From Bacteroidota bacterium (lineage in GTDB: Bacteria; Bacteroidota; Rhodothermia; Rhodothermales; UBA10348), in the NCBI GenBank assembly GCA_022567305.1, contig JADFHF010000002.1, positions 39,762-103,761 on the forward strand: DNA of 64,000 bases, in the 5' to 3' direction. The position numbers and the translations under genes were made by a program. How positions within the stretch are numbered: position 1 is the stretch's first letter; each line of letters opens with the position of its first letter. The notes beneath the pieces are model-generated. The model was not told where the DNA came from, did not search any database, and worked only from the letters and a program-made list of their open reading frames with translations. Below, in pieces: positions 63,922 through 64,000 of the stretch.

Positions 63922-64000
63922 GAACCGATAGGCGTAGGTTACGCCTAAGATCAGCTCCAGCCACTCGCCAAGTTAGGCGATATTGAATTAACGGTACTCA

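Overview
The window reads as a piece of a chromosome from a Bacteroidota-lineage bacterium, most likely close to the Rhodothermia/Balneola side rather than the classical Bacteroidia. Signs of this are type IX secretion (T9SS) C-terminal sorting domains, a carboxypeptidase-like/outer-membrane beta-barrel protein, an ATP synthase beta subunit with the Bacteroidota-type insertion, an atpD-atpC pair away from the other atp genes, a DUF3109 protein, a DUF5117-type zinc protease, and a Ser/Thr kinase fused to TolB-like and TPR regions. Several genes also carry clear Shine-Dalgarno sequences, which is unusual for Flavobacteriia-type members. The lineage is inferred from gene content; no rRNA or tRNA gene is present to confirm it.

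Region 1 (1-14.3 kb) is an accessory, eroding zone. It starts with the 5' part of a PQQ-dependent dehydrogenase and holds a higBA toxin-antitoxin pair with a palindromic operator, a 2TM-domain protein, an amidohydrolase, a beta-propeller lipoprotein, two YceI-like proteins, a LytS/LytTR-type two-component system, a MarR regulator, a VOC-fusion ORF and a methyltransferase. Between them lie gene relics: a zinc-ribbon gene with an in-frame stop, the C-terminus of PEP carboxylase, an internally deleted IS110 transposase and an orphan T9SS sorting domain. Three copies of a roughly 190-330 bp repeat ending in an intrinsic terminator separate the genes, and I regard this repeat as the most novel element in the window.

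Region 2 (14.3-31 kb) is mainly cell envelope and signalling. It has a MacB/FtsX-type permease, a secreted protein of unknown function, the kinase-TPR protein, and a two-gene operon of large T9SS-exported surface proteins that share an undescribed ~440-residue module. Divergent from that operon is an outer-membrane beta-barrel protein with a Gly/Arg-rich insertion, followed by a secreted amidohydrolase.

Region 3 (30.6-64 kb) is conserved core: tig-clpP, a protease/propeller/barrel giant protein, a NatAB-type ABC exporter, ruvC-yebC, and a long rightward run of miaB, sigma-54 activator, lptE-like lipoprotein, glycosyltransferase, TPR protein, anmK and thiL. Then come a metzincin-type protease, atpD-atpC, a D-threonine-aldolase-like enzyme, ruvB, a DUF3109 gene, rpoN and an M1 peptidase. 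Within this core are three sequence-level oddities: two homopolymer-associated frameshifts (glycine-zipper gene and DUF3109 gene) and a 12-bp repeat array in the 3' end of ruvB. The sigma-54 factor and one of its activators lie 14 kb apart.
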